Positions 17,337 through 25,610 of a DNA stretch of 35,458 nucleotides are shown in pieces. The stretch is from Acidimicrobiia bacterium (GTDB lineage Bacteria > Actinomycetota > Acidimicrobiia > Acidimicrobiales > Poriferisodalaceae). How positions within the stretch are numbered: position 1 is the stretch's first letter; every line of letters starts with the position of its first letter. The DNA is taken from contig DUBN01000006.1 of NCBI GenBank assembly GCA_012960315.1, positions 1 through 35,458 of the forward strand. The letters run 5' to 3'. The notes beneath the pieces are model-generated. The model was not told the DNA's origin. It worked only from the letters and a program-made list of their open reading frames with translations, and did not search any database. The translations under genes and the position numbers were made by a program.

Positions 17337-17342
17337 TACCGT
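17337..17342 (+). promoter_or_regulatory. Possible -10 box for truA
   Basis: TACCGT fits TANNNT and ends 7 nt before GTG 17350, with no Shine-Dalgarno visible. It lies in the short (40-bp) divergent gap between the deacylase and truA starts. No clear -35 is seen. Confidence 0.25.
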
Positions 17343-17349
17343 CCTAGCA

Positions 17350-18117
17350 GTGACCTCTGCCCAGAACATTCGAATTGACCTTGCTTACAAGGGAACTCAT
17401 TTTCGCGGTTTCGCCGAGAACTCAGGGGTACGCACCATCGGAGGCGAAATACGGTCAGCGATCCAACAAGTACTCGGAGAACCCATCGACATAGCGGTAG
17501 CTGGTCGAACCGATGCCGGTGTTCACGCCTCGGGACAAGTGATTTCTTTTCAGACCACCAGCGCTAGGTACGACCCTGACCGGTTACAGAATTCGATTAA
17601 TCGAATCTGTGGACCAGATATCCAAGTTCACGAAATACGGACCGTTGGAGCTGATTTCGACGCACGCTTCTCAGCGAGCCGTCGTCGCTACCACTACAAC
17701 GTACTGAACTCTCCAGTTGCCGATCCGCTCCTCTCGGACATCGAGTGGCACATCAAAGAACCGCTTGCCGTTGATGAAATGAACCGAGCTGCACAACGTT
17801 TTCTAGGTGAACATGACTTCACGTCCTTTTGTCGTCGACCGAAAGGACAACTTGAAGCATCGCTTGTGCGAACCATTCACCGCGCAGAATGGCATGTGCA
17901 ACGTCAGCAAAGAATCCAATTTGAAATCGCTGCCAACGCGTTTTGTCATCAAATGGTGCGGTCACTCGTGGGTTTCTGTGTCGCTGTAGGAACGAACAAG
18001 CGGCTAGCGCAAGACGTCGAAACCGTGCTGAATGCTAAAGATCGGAGCGCAGCAGCCCCGATAGCGCCTCCTCACGGTCTTACCCTGGTCCACGTCACCT
18101 ACCCTCAAGATGACTAA
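17350..18117 (+). CDS. truA: tRNA pseudouridine synthase A
   Basis: From GTG 17350 the protein is 255 residues, near the normal TruA length. It reads NIRIDLAYKGTHFRGFAENS at the start. The catalytic aspartate lies in VAGRTDAGVHASGQVISF, and FDARFSASRRRYHYNVLNS follows. EHDFTSFCRR and FEIAANAFCHQMVRSLVGF complete the family pattern. TruA forms pseudouridine at positions 38-40 of tRNA anticodon arms. The frame is open upstream to 17266, but that part overlaps the divergent deacylase gene. truA-rplM-rpsI is a conserved order. Confidence 0.94.
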   Translation: MTSAQNIRIDLAYKGTHFRGFAENSGVRTIGGEIRSAIQQVLGEPIDIAVAGRTDAGVHASGQVISFQTTSARYDPDRLQNSINRICGPDIQVHEIRTVGADFDARFSASRRRYHYNVLNSPVADPLLSDIEWHIKEPLAVDEMNRAAQRFLGEHDFTSFCRRPKGQLEASLVRTIHRAEWHVQRQQRIQFEIAANAFCHQMVRSLVGFCVAVGTNKRLAQDVETVLNAKDRSAAAPIAPPHGLTLVHVTYPQDD

Positions 18118-18264
18118 ATAAGACGGAAACAACAAATCCCTCACAATCAGCGTTTGTCGTTTCAGCATGACGCCCGTAGCCTTGGTCCCCGGCCACTCCA
18201 CTTGTGTGCCACGCCGAATCTGACAAAGATTCACGTTTTCGAAATCCCGAGAGGTTGACGCATC
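18118..18264 (+). promoter_or_regulatory. rplM upstream region with a possible promoter and small hairpin
   Basis: This 147-bp gap has TTGTCG (18154-18159) and TAGCCT (18177-18182) separated by 17 bp, a weak sigma-70 type match. A short stem-loop follows (GAATC TGACAAA GATTC, around 18220-18237), then GAGG at 18251-18254 before the GTG start. The rplM-rpsI pair often has its own promoter, so an internal promoter is reasonable, but the match is modest. Confidence 0.3.
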
Positions 18265-18714
18265 GTGCGTACCTATGCCCCCAAAGCGAGCGAAATCGAA
18301 CGGAAATGGTTCGTCGTCGACGCAGAGAACCTCGTGCTTGGCCGCATGTCCACCGAAGTAGCTCGCATTTTGCGTGGAAAACATAAACCCACATTCGCTC
18401 CCTACTTGGATTGCGGTGATCACGTCATCATCATCAACGCGTCCAAAGTCGTTCTGACCCACGAGAAAGCCGAGAAAAAACTCGTTCACCGGCATTCGGG
18501 CTACCCCGGCGGTATTAAAACTCATACCTATGCTGAGTTGCTCTCCACCCAGCCCGAAGATGCCGTTCGACGGACAATCAAAGGGATGCTTCCCAAAAAC
18601 CGGTTAGGTGCACAAATGCTCACCAAACTTAAAGTGTATGCAGGGTCAGAACACCCACATTCAGCACAACAACCGGAAACCCTTGTGCTCGAACACGCAG
18701 TGGCCAAAGCCTGA
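18265..18714 (+). CDS. rplM: 50S ribosomal protein L13
   Basis: This 149-residue protein starts (M)[19 protein letters not shown] and continues [58 protein letters not shown] and [20 protein letters not shown] are L13 signatures. L13 is an early 50S assembly protein and in some bacteria regulates its own mRNA. GTG 18265 is supported by the N-terminal alignment and GAGG upstream. rpsI follows after 13 nt. Confidence 0.96.
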   Translation: MRTYAPKASEIERKWFVVDAENLVLGRMSTEVARILRGKHKPTFAPYLDCGDHVIIINASKVVLTHEKAEKKLVHRHSGYPGGIKTHTYAELLSTQPEDAVRRTIKGMLPKNRLGAQMLTKLKVYAGSEHPHSAQQPETLVLEHAVAKA

Positions 18715-18727
18715 GATCGGAAAACAC

Positions 18728-19120
18728 ATGACTGCTCCACTCACCCAAACAACAGGTCGTCGCAAAGAAGCCATTGCCCGCGTACGGCTTCGTCCTGGAA
18801 CAGGTGTGATCACCTGCAACAAGCGCGCTTTCGACGATTACTTCACATCTTCTGTTCATCGGCTGCTGGTCACAGAGCCTCTGCGGTTGCTGGAGCAGAT
18901 CGAAACTTATGACATCGATGTCACGCTCAACGGTGGTGGACCAGCGGGCCAGGCAGGTGCGCTTCGGTTGGGTATCGCTCGGGCGCTCATTGAGCTCGAT
19001 CCCGAGCAACGGCCCGTACTGAAGGCAGCAGGTCTATTAACGCGTGATTCTCGCGCTAAAGAGAGCAAAAAGTACGGTCTTAAGAAGGCTCGCAAGGCTC
19101 CGCAGTACTCGAAGCGCTAA
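18728..19120 (+). CDS. rpsI: 30S ribosomal protein S9
   Basis: From ATG 18728 the protein is 130 residues, the family length. It contains [59 protein letters not shown] and the ending [12 protein letters not shown]. The C-terminal Lys-Arg contacts P-site tRNA in known 30S structures. The frame is open to 18608, but that overlaps rplM and is not S9-like. Confidence 0.96.
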   Translation: MTAPLTQTTGRRKEAIARVRLRPGTGVITCNKRAFDDYFTSSVHRLLVTEPLRLLEQIETYDIDVTLNGGGPAGQAGALRLGIARALIELDPEQRPVLKAAGLLTRDSRAKESKKYGLKKARKAPQYSKR

Positions 19121-19137
19121 ACCTCCAAGGAGTCGAC

Positions 19138-20466
19138 ATGACATTGTCATTCGGCACCGACGGCGTTCGCGGTCCTACTCCGGAACTACTGAACAAACAC
19201 TTCGTTGCTTGTCTGGCGACAGCCGCAAGTGAAGTGCTGTCTACCGATCACTGGATTCTGGGACGCGATACCCGCGAGTCAGGGGCAGCTCTTTTACAAG
19301 CGATGGCTCAAGCTATAGCTGCGGGCGGAAAAATTGTCGTCGACGCTGGAGTGGTCCCCACACCCACCGTGGCCTACCTCTCTAACGCAGAGAACTGCGC
19401 AGGAATTGTGATATCGGCCTCCCATAATCCATGGAGTGACAACGGCGTGAAGATCTTTGCCCCAGGGGGTCGCAAACTTCACGATCACGAACAAGCAGCC
19501 ATCGAAAATCGGTTTGCTGCTCTAATCGAAGAGCCCGCCACGCCTATCGATGAGCCACGCAGGGTTGTTACTGAACACCCGGACCCGCTGCAACCTTGGG
19601 TCGCATCAATCGAGGACGCCATAGAAAAAAGAAGTTTGGAAGGTCTTCACATTGTTGTTGATTGCGCAAACGGTGCGGCATCCCATGTTGCTGAACCCCT
19701 CTTTAGGCAACTTGGTGCGCGTGTCGAAGTTATCCACGCCTCACCCGACGGTCGCAATATCAACCAAAACTGTGGATCAACCCACCCATCGATCGTGAGT
19801 GAAGCAGTGTTGGCGAAACAAGCTGACCTAGGGCTAGCTCTAGACGGAGATGCTGATCGGCTCATAGCTGTGGCATCAGATGGCACGATCATTGACGGCG
19901 ACCGACAACTCTGTTTATTCGCCAAAGATTTCGTTCAACGAAACCAACTCACCAACCGAAGCGTTGTTGCCACGGTGATGTCGAACCTCGGGCTGCGACA
20001 AGCCTTAGAACAAGTCGACATCACAATGATCGAAGTGCCGGTAGGTGATCGCAACGTACTGGCCCAACTTGACGCAGGAGCCGCCATTCTCGGAGGTGAA
20101 CAGTCTGGTCACCTTATATTTCGACAACACGCCACCACAGGCGACGGCTTACTCACCGGAGCGTTATTAGCTGACCTGGTACTTCGCTCAGGAAGAAAAA
20201 GTTCAGACATCGCTGGCGAAACCATGCACCAGTTTCCCCAAATACTCATCAATATTCCCGTCCAATCAAACCCGGCTCAGTTACCTGACCGCTTCAGCGA
20301 AGAAATCGTTGGAGTTGAAACTCGACTCGGTGACGCCGGTCGAGTTCTCGTACGTGCAAGTGGCACCGAACCCGTCATTCGGATCATGGTGGAAGCAGCC
20401 GAAGAGGTCACAGCACAACGCGAAGCTGACTATCTAGCTGACATCATTAAACGCGCTGCGAACTAA
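19138..20466 (+). CDS. glmM: Phosphoglucosamine mutase
   Basis: This 442-residue enzyme converts glucosamine-6-phosphate to glucosamine-1-phosphate for UDP-GlcNAc synthesis. It starts FGTDGVRG, the active-site phosphoserine is in VISASHNPWSDNG (Ser95), the metal loop is LALDGDADRLIAVA, the sugar-binding loop is LGGEQSGHLIF, and the phosphate-binding loop is RASGTEPVIRIMVEA. A good AAGGAG Shine-Dalgarno precedes ATG 19138. The next gene is a GlmS-like protein, the enzyme one step earlier in the pathway. Confidence 0.96.
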   Translation: MTLSFGTDGVRGPTPELLNKHFVACLATAASEVLSTDHWILGRDTRESGAALLQAMAQAIAAGGKIVVDAGVVPTPTVAYLSNAENCAGIVISASHNPWSDNGVKIFAPGGRKLHDHEQAAIENRFAALIEEPATPIDEPRRVVTEHPDPLQPWVASIEDAIEKRSLEGLHIVVDCANGAASHVAEPLFRQLGARVEVIHASPDGRNINQNCGSTHPSIVSEAVLAKQADLGLALDGDADRLIAVASDGTIIDGDRQLCLFAKDFVQRNQLTNRSVVATVMSNLGLRQALEQVDITMIEVPVGDRNVLAQLDAGAAILGGEQSGHLIFRQHATTGDGLLTGALLADLVLRSGRKSSDIAGETMHQFPQILINIPVQSNPAQLPDRFSEEIVGVETRLGDAGRVLVRASGTEPVIRIMVEAAEEVTAQREADYLADIIKRAAN

Positions 20467-20495
20467 ACCGCGGATAAGAGCGCCCAAGCCGCCGC

Positions 20496-20501
20496 TACCC
20501 T
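20496..20501 (+). promoter_or_regulatory. Possible -10 box for a leaderless GlmS-like mRNA
   Basis: TACCCT fits TANNNT and ends 7 nt before ATG 20509. The bases between (CATCAGC) contain no Shine-Dalgarno, and none is visible in the 42-bp gap after glmM. This spacing would give an mRNA starting at or near the start codon. Confidence 0.3.
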
Positions 20502-20508
20502 CATCAGC

Positions 20509-23500
20509 ATGTGCGGCATCATCGCCGTCCTTCGCGGACCAGATAACGGATCGGTGCTTAGAGCCGACGAGGTCCTCGCGCGGCTAGGCATAGCCGTCGA
20601 GTCGCTTCTCTCAGCAACCGGCGAGCTGGCCCTCATCGCCGCGAAAACCAGAGAAGCCGCCGACCATCTTTCGGCGATAGACCAAGACCTGCGGACCCTG
20701 CCGGGGATGCGGTTGCTGGTCTTCGACCGACCCACAGCTCTCGCCATCGCGGGCGAGATAGAACGAGCCCGGGGCGCACTCGCAAATGTCGACAGTCATC
20801 TTGACCAACTAACTGTCGACGCAGAAGACCTGAACTCAGGCCTCGTCGAAGTTCGCGACGCGTTATGGGCAATAGAACGAGATCGGCTGCGTAACGCAGA
20901 AGCGATCATCGATCTGGCCCAGGGTGCGCCGCAGTCGAAGGCCTTACCCGGATTGATGTCTATCCAGACCGCTCTTTCAGCCATCGATCGACTCGAAGTT
21001 CGCGGACGCGATTCTGCCGGCCTACAAATTTTCGTTGCCAACCACGGGCTTCCCGACAAAGCACTCCAAGGAGCCCGCTTCAACGATCCGGTCCTACGGT
21101 CAGGAGCGACACGCAACCTTGGTGAGCACATCGCCTTCGTATATAAGAACGCCGCCGAAATTGGTGACCTCGGTGACAACACCGACGCTCTGAGAACGGT
21201 CATCCGCTCCGATGAACTTCTCCACCAGGCGCTCGCTGGATCGGAATCGGAAGTCATTGTCCTGGGACACACCCGCTGGGCCAGCGTCGGTGTCATCTCC
21301 GAGCCAAACGCCCACCCCCTGGACTCCCACGAGCTAGGACATCCCAACCACACATATGTAGCGGCAGTGCTCAACGGCGATATCGACAACTACGCAGACC
21401 TCATCGAACTTCACGATGTCGAAGTCGCTCCAGAAATTACAACAGACGCCAAGATCGTCCCGACGCTCCTCAGTAGAAAGCTGGCGACGGGCTCTGAAAA
21501 CATCGAGTCTTTTCGAACCACCGTCTCGGCGTTTGAAGGTTCAATGGCCATCGCAAGTCACTGCGCAGATGAACCACAGAAGTTGTCACTAGCGTTACGC
21601 GGAAGTGGCCAGGCCATCTACGTTGGTATCGCTGACAACGCATACGTAGTGGCCAGCGAACCCTACGGTGTGGTTGAAGACACTGCTCAATGGTTACGCA
21701 TGGATGGCGAAACTCCTGCAGATCCCGAACAGCCCATCTCAACAGCTGGGCAGATCCTCGAACTGGATGGATCACTCGCTGGGACCATCGAAGGGATCAC
21801 CCGCCTCGCCTACGACGGTACGAAACTTCCCATCCTTCAAGATGAGATCGCAAGGGCAGACATCACAACTCGTGATATCGACCGAGGCGACGCACCCCAC
21901 TACCTACTCAAAGAAATCGAAGAAGCACCGCAATCAGTCCACAAAACCCTCCGCGGACGCATTACCGAAGTTGAGGGGAAGCTCCAGGTGCGTCTTGGGT
22001 CCGACGTCATCCCGCACAGCGTCGAACGAGCGCTGGTAGCTAAGACGATTCGACGAGTAATTGCCATCGGTCAGGGAACAGCTGCCGTTGCAGCGCGCGC
22101 CATCCCCCAATTTCTTACTCCACTGATAAAGAAAACGGAACTCATCGTTGACGCTCAACTCGCCACCGAACTCAGCGGGTTCTCTATGGCCGACGACATG
22201 TCGGACACCTTGGTCATTGCTGTCAGCCAGTCAGGCACCACCACCGACACCAATCGCACCGTTGACCTCGTCCGCCAGCGGGGAGGCCACGTAATAGCCA
22301 TCGTCAACCGCCGCGGCAGCGACCTGACAGATAAAGCCGACGGTGTTTTGTACACATCTGACGGTCGAGACGTTGAAATGTCCGTCGCATCCACCAAGGC
22401 GTTTTATGCCCAAGTGGTTGCCGCAGTACTGCTCAGCAGCGCCCTGGCCGACCTCATTGACGCAGATCGAGACCGAACTGGCATCGTTGAGGCACTCCGC
22501 AGGCTCCCCGACGCAATGCGACAAGTAATAGCTACTCGCCCCGCCATAGCTGAAGCTGCTCAACGACACGCACCACAAAAACGTTATTGGGCTGTCGTGG
22601 GAAACGGGCCGAACCGAATCGCAGCAAACGAAATCAGAATCAAGCTGTCAGAGCTTTGCTACAAAGCCATCCCTGAAGACGGAACTGAAGACAAAAAACA
22701 CATAGATCTGTCCTCTGAACCACTCATTTTTGTTTGCGCAACTGGACTCAGTGGATCAAACCTGGACGACGTCGCCAAAGAAGTCGCGATCTACCGAGCC
22801 CACAAAGCAACCGCCATCGTCGTCGCAAACGAAAATGAGGCTCGTTTCGGAGCCGCAACTGAACTTCTAACAGTTCCTCATCTCCACACGTCACTTGATT
22901 TCATTCTGGCAACCGTCGTCGGCCATATCTTCGGCTACGAAGCAGCCCTCGCAATTGACGCCCAGGCACTGCCGCTAAGAGAAATGCGGGCCAGTCTTGA
23001 AAACACCATCGCGGATGGAGTACTTGTTGACGGCGCTTTTGAACAACTGCAAGATGAACTTCTTGCACCAGGTCACCGCTTTCTCGATGGTCTACGTAGC
23101 GGCGCCTACGACGGACATCTCGAAGCCAGCACAGCTGCAAAGCTTGTCACCATTTTGAGATATGGCACTGGAGTAGCGTCCCTCGACAGTTATCAGATGG
23201 AAATTGGAAAAGTAGGACGACCAGGAGTCGTCGTCGACGACCTCAACGCAGCACTGACCAAAGCCATCGACGAACTCACCCGACCCGTAGATGCAATCAA
23301 ACATCAAGCCAAGACCGTCACCGTAGGGGTCTCACGCTCCGATGAAAGCTTGCTGATGTCTGATCTAGCCAAGGCGACTCTCAACGCGGGCACACCACGA
23401 GACCGGCTCTCGTATCGGGAACTGCGAACATTGGCAGCTTTGGATCCAGCCGTGACGGAAATCATAGGTTGGACTCGATACCGAATCGAAGGTGACGTTG

Positions 23501-23901
23501 AACACGACGCCACCATCCAGGTAGTTGATCGCGGAGGGATAGCGACAGGTATCACATCTAGAACCGATGCCAACCCAACGTTGAGAGGTGGCAAACACCG
23601 CGCAGCTTTCGAACGAGAAATCATGGTCGGCGTTGGCAGCGACGGGCGAAGCGTCATTCATATACCCGAAGTCAAAGACAACCAAACGACGGGCCTAACA
23701 CTTCTCCACTGTCGGTTTCATGAACGACTCCCCACAACAACCATTCGCGCCGTCATGCAGGGGTACCGAGGAAGATATGGCGCTCTCAAAGACGCCGTTA
23801 CAGAGTCCCGCCCCACCTTTCGTGATGACATCCTCGCGACTTTGGACGTGGTGGAACTACTCACCCGTCCCGTCTACTCACTCGCGGAGCATTGGACATG
23901 A
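20509..23901 (+). CDS. glmS: Giant GlmS-like glutamine-fructose-6-phosphate aminotransferase
   Basis: The protein is 1130 residues; ordinary GlmS is about 610. MCGI at the start gives the Cys2 nucleophile of class II glutamine amidotransferases. After an extra helical segment (about 16-148) the domain resumes with RGRDSAG (165-171), GHTRWA (253-258) and NGDIDNY (290-295). The first sugar-isomerase domain has SQSGTTTDT (573-581) and VASTKAFYAQ (626-635). The second (about 690-815) keeps likely equivalents of E. coli E488 and H504 (E715, H731). AKTVTV (934-939) holds the probable K603 equivalent (K935) after a further insert (about 825-925). About 185 residues follow. Retained catalytic positions and the glmM neighbour suggest glucosamine-6-phosphate synthesis. 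The stop overlaps acpS by 4 nt. Confidence 0.85.
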   Translation: MCGIIAVLRGPDNGSVLRADEVLARLGIAVESLLSATGELALIAAKTREAADHLSAIDQDLRTLPGMRLLVFDRPTALAIAGEIERARGALANVDSHLDQLTVDAEDLNSGLVEVRDALWAIERDRLRNAEAIIDLAQGAPQSKALPGLMSIQTALSAIDRLEVRGRDSAGLQIFVANHGLPDKALQGARFNDPVLRSGATRNLGEHIAFVYKNAAEIGDLGDNTDALRTVIRSDELLHQALAGSESEVIVLGHTRWASVGVISEPNAHPLDSHELGHPNHTYVAAVLNGDIDNYADLIELHDVEVAPEITTDAKIVPTLLSRKLATGSENIESFRTTVSAFEGSMAIASHCADEPQKLSLALRGSGQAIYVGIADNAYVVASEPYGVVEDTAQWLRMDGETPADPEQPISTAGQILELDGSLAGTIEGITRLAYDGTKLPILQDEIARADITTRDIDRGDAPHYLLKEIEEAPQSVHKTLRGRITEVEGKLQVRLGSDVIPHSVERALVAKTIRRVIAIGQGTAAVAARAIPQFLTPLIKKTELIVDAQLATELSGFSMADDMSDTLVIAVSQSGTTTDTNRTVDLVRQRGGHVIAIVNRRGSDLTDKADGVLYTSDGRDVEMSVASTKAFYAQVVAAVLLSSALADLIDADRDRTGIVEALRRLPDAMRQVIATRPAIAEAAQRHAPQKRYWAVVGNGPNRIAANEIRIKLSELCYKAIPEDGTEDKKHIDLSSEPLIFVCATGLSGSNLDDVAKEVAIYRAHKATAIVVANENEARFGAATELLTVPHLHTSLDFILATVVGHIFGYEAALAIDAQALPLREMRASLENTIADGVLVDGAFEQLQDELLAPGHRFLDGLRSGAYDGHLEASTAAKLVTILRYGTGVASLDSYQMEIGKVGRPGVVVDDLNAALTKAIDELTRPVDAIKHQAKTVTVGVSRSDESLLMSDLAKATLNAGTPRDRLSYRELRTLAALDPAVTEIIGWTRYRIEGDVEHDATIQVVDRGGIATGITSRTDANPTLRGGKHRAAFEREIMVGVGSDGRSVIHIPEVKDNQTTGLTLLHCRFHERLPTTTIRAVMQGYRGRYGALKDAVTESRPTFRDDILATLDVVELLTRPVYSLAEHWT

Positions 23902-24266
23902 CGCTCGGTATCGGTATCGACCTCGTCGATGTTCAACGATTTCGCAAAGTCCTCCAGAGGCGAGAAAAAATTGGTAGCCGGCTGTTCACGGACAACGAAC
24001 TTTCCTACTGTCACACAGTCGTTGACCCCGCGGAGCGAATGGCCGTTCGCTTCGCCGCTAAAGAAGCAGTGATGAAAGCCCTTGGGGTTGGGCTAGGGAG
24101 CGTACGTTTCCGCGAAATAGAAGTCACTAAAGACCCGTCAGGGCGTCCCAGCCTCGTGCTCCACGGGGCTGCCGCACAACTCGCAGCCGACACAGGCGTT
24201 CGCCAATGGCACATCTCACTCAGCCACACTGCTTCGGTGGCCGAGGCGTTCGTCATCGCGGAGTAA
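23898..24266 (+). CDS. acpS: Holo-[acyl-carrier-protein] synthase
   Basis: From ATG 23898 the protein is 122 residues: MTLGIGIDLVDVQRFRKVL, with the magnesium-binding Asp in GIDLV, then RFAAKEAVMKALGVGLG (the conserved F-x-x-KEA motif) and WHISLSHTASVAEAFVIAE. It transfers 4'-phosphopantetheine from CoA to acyl carrier protein. ATG 23898 overlaps the upstream stop as ATGA; a TTG at 23892 is in frame but less likely. Confidence 0.95.
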   Translation: MTLGIGIDLVDVQRFRKVLQRREKIGSRLFTDNELSYCHTVVDPAERMAVRFAAKEAVMKALGVGLGSVRFREIEVTKDPSGRPSLVLHGAAAQLAADTGVRQWHISLSHTASVAEAFVIAE

Positions 24267-24272
24267 CTCATC

Positions 24273-25610
24273 GTGTTACCGGTCATCACCCCAGCAGAAA
24301 TGAGCGACATTGATGCTGACGCCCCAGAACCCAAACAAGTTCTGATTCAACGAGCCGGATACGCCACAGCAAACGCGGCTATTGCGATGCTGGGAGGTGG
24401 CTACGGGCGTCGCGTCAGCATCATCGTGGGAAAAGGAAACAATGGCGAGGATGGCCGAATCGCGGCACAAATCCTCACACGACGGGGAGTCCGTTGCGCC
24501 CTTCGCGATCCAGGCTCGGTACTTCTGGACGAATGTGATCTTGTGATTGACGCCGCGTACGGCACAGGGTTTCGAGATAGCTGGGACCCACCCCCACAGC
24601 CAAAAAGCCCGGTACTGGCCATAGATATCCCATCGGGTGTTGATGGTCTCACCGGTCAAGACTTTGGGTCACTCCAAGCACAACACACAGTGACCTTTGG
24701 TGCATTAAAACCGGGTCTTTTGCTCGAACCGGGGGTGAGCCGCGCCGGAGAGGTACACGTATCCGATTTAGGGTTGGATGTCACTCGGTGCCGCGCAGCG
24801 TTTCTCACCGACCAAGATCTCCAAGGTCCCCTGACCCAACGAACCCCAACCGACCACAAATGGTCAAACTCACTGAGAATCATCGGCGGATCGCCGGGCA
24901 TGACCGGAGCAGTCCAACTAGCAACCCATGGGGCGCTGCGTGCAGGAGCAGGAATGACCGTCGTCTCTTCGCCCACAGTTGGCCCATCGGAACTCAACCT
25001 TCCCACTGAAGCGGTAGCAAGACCCCTCTCATCGGTCAACTGGACTTCACAAGTCCTCGCCGACCTTGAACGTTTCGACGCCCTGCTGATCGGGCCTGGG
25101 CTAGGTGTCGACGCCGAAACTCTCGCAGCGACCGCCGAACTTATTGAACGCGCACCGGTACCGGTGGTGGTAGACGCTGATGCGTTGTCGGCTATCGCTG
25201 CCCACCCCAACTGCATAAAGGGTCGCTCAGCCCCCACTGTCCTCACCCCACATGACGGAGAATTCAAAACCCTCACGGGTGCTCAACCGGGACTCGACAG
25301 GTGTTCCTCGGTCCGCTCCGCAGCGCGACGCTCCATCGTTTTGCTCAAAGGACCAACAACACTGGTCGCGAACCCAGACGGCGAACTGATTTTCGTCAGA
25401 AGCGGTGACCAGCGATTGGCCACCGCCGGCAGCGGTGATGTACTCGCTGGAATCATCGGAGCCCTCATTGGGTATGCCCCAACACATCTCGCCGTTGCAG
25501 CCGCTGCTCACTGGCATGGACGAGCAGCGGCACTCGGGCAATCAGGGATGATTGCTAGCGACCTTCCCTCCCTGCTTCAGCCAGCTCGATCGGCGATGCT
25601 TTCACCATGA
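24273..25610 (+). CDS. nnr: Bifunctional NAD(P)HX epimerase / ADP-dependent dehydratase
   Basis: This 445-residue protein repairs hydrated NADH and NADPH. The N-terminal epimerase domain (about 1-190) has LIQRAGYATANAA, a KGNNGEDG loop where most family members have GNNGGDG, VIDAAYGTGF and AIDIPSGVDGLTG. The C-terminal dehydratase domain (about 200-440) has GGSPGMTGAVQLA, GPGLGVD, VVDADALSA, LTPHDGEF, VLLKGPTTLV and ATAGSGDVLAG, the ribokinase-like active-site region. GTG 24273 is the start, 6 nt after acpS. It overlaps alr by 4 nt. This operon position is common in actinobacteria. Confidence 0.94.
   Translation: MLPVITPAEMSDIDADAPEPKQVLIQRAGYATANAAIAMLGGGYGRRVSIIVGKGNNGEDGRIAAQILTRRGVRCALRDPGSVLLDECDLVIDAAYGTGFRDSWDPPPQPKSPVLAIDIPSGVDGLTGQDFGSLQAQHTVTFGALKPGLLLEPGVSRAGEVHVSDLGLDVTRCRAAFLTDQDLQGPLTQRTPTDHKWSNSLRIIGGSPGMTGAVQLATHGALRAGAGMTVVSSPTVGPSELNLPTEAVARPLSSVNWTSQVLADLERFDALLIGPGLGVDAETLAATAELIERAPVPVVVDADALSAIAAHPNCIKGRSAPTVLTPHDGEFKTLTGAQPGLDRCSSVRSAARRSIVLLKGPTTLVANPDGELIFVRSGDQRLATAGSGDVLAGIIGALIGYAPTHLAVAAAAHWHGRAAALGQSGMIASDLPSLLQPARSAMLSP

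Noticed and set aside
17327-17345. Tiny ORF (ATG AAA CTA CCG TCC TAG) before truA as an upstream leader peptide
   Set aside because: It is only five codons with no Shine-Dalgarno and no regulatory sequence such as codon runs, so chance is the simplest explanation.
24656-25276. 206-codon antisense frame opposite the NAD(P)HX repair gene
   Set aside because: It is Ser/Arg/Pro-rich with no motif, and lies wholly within a strongly supported gene.
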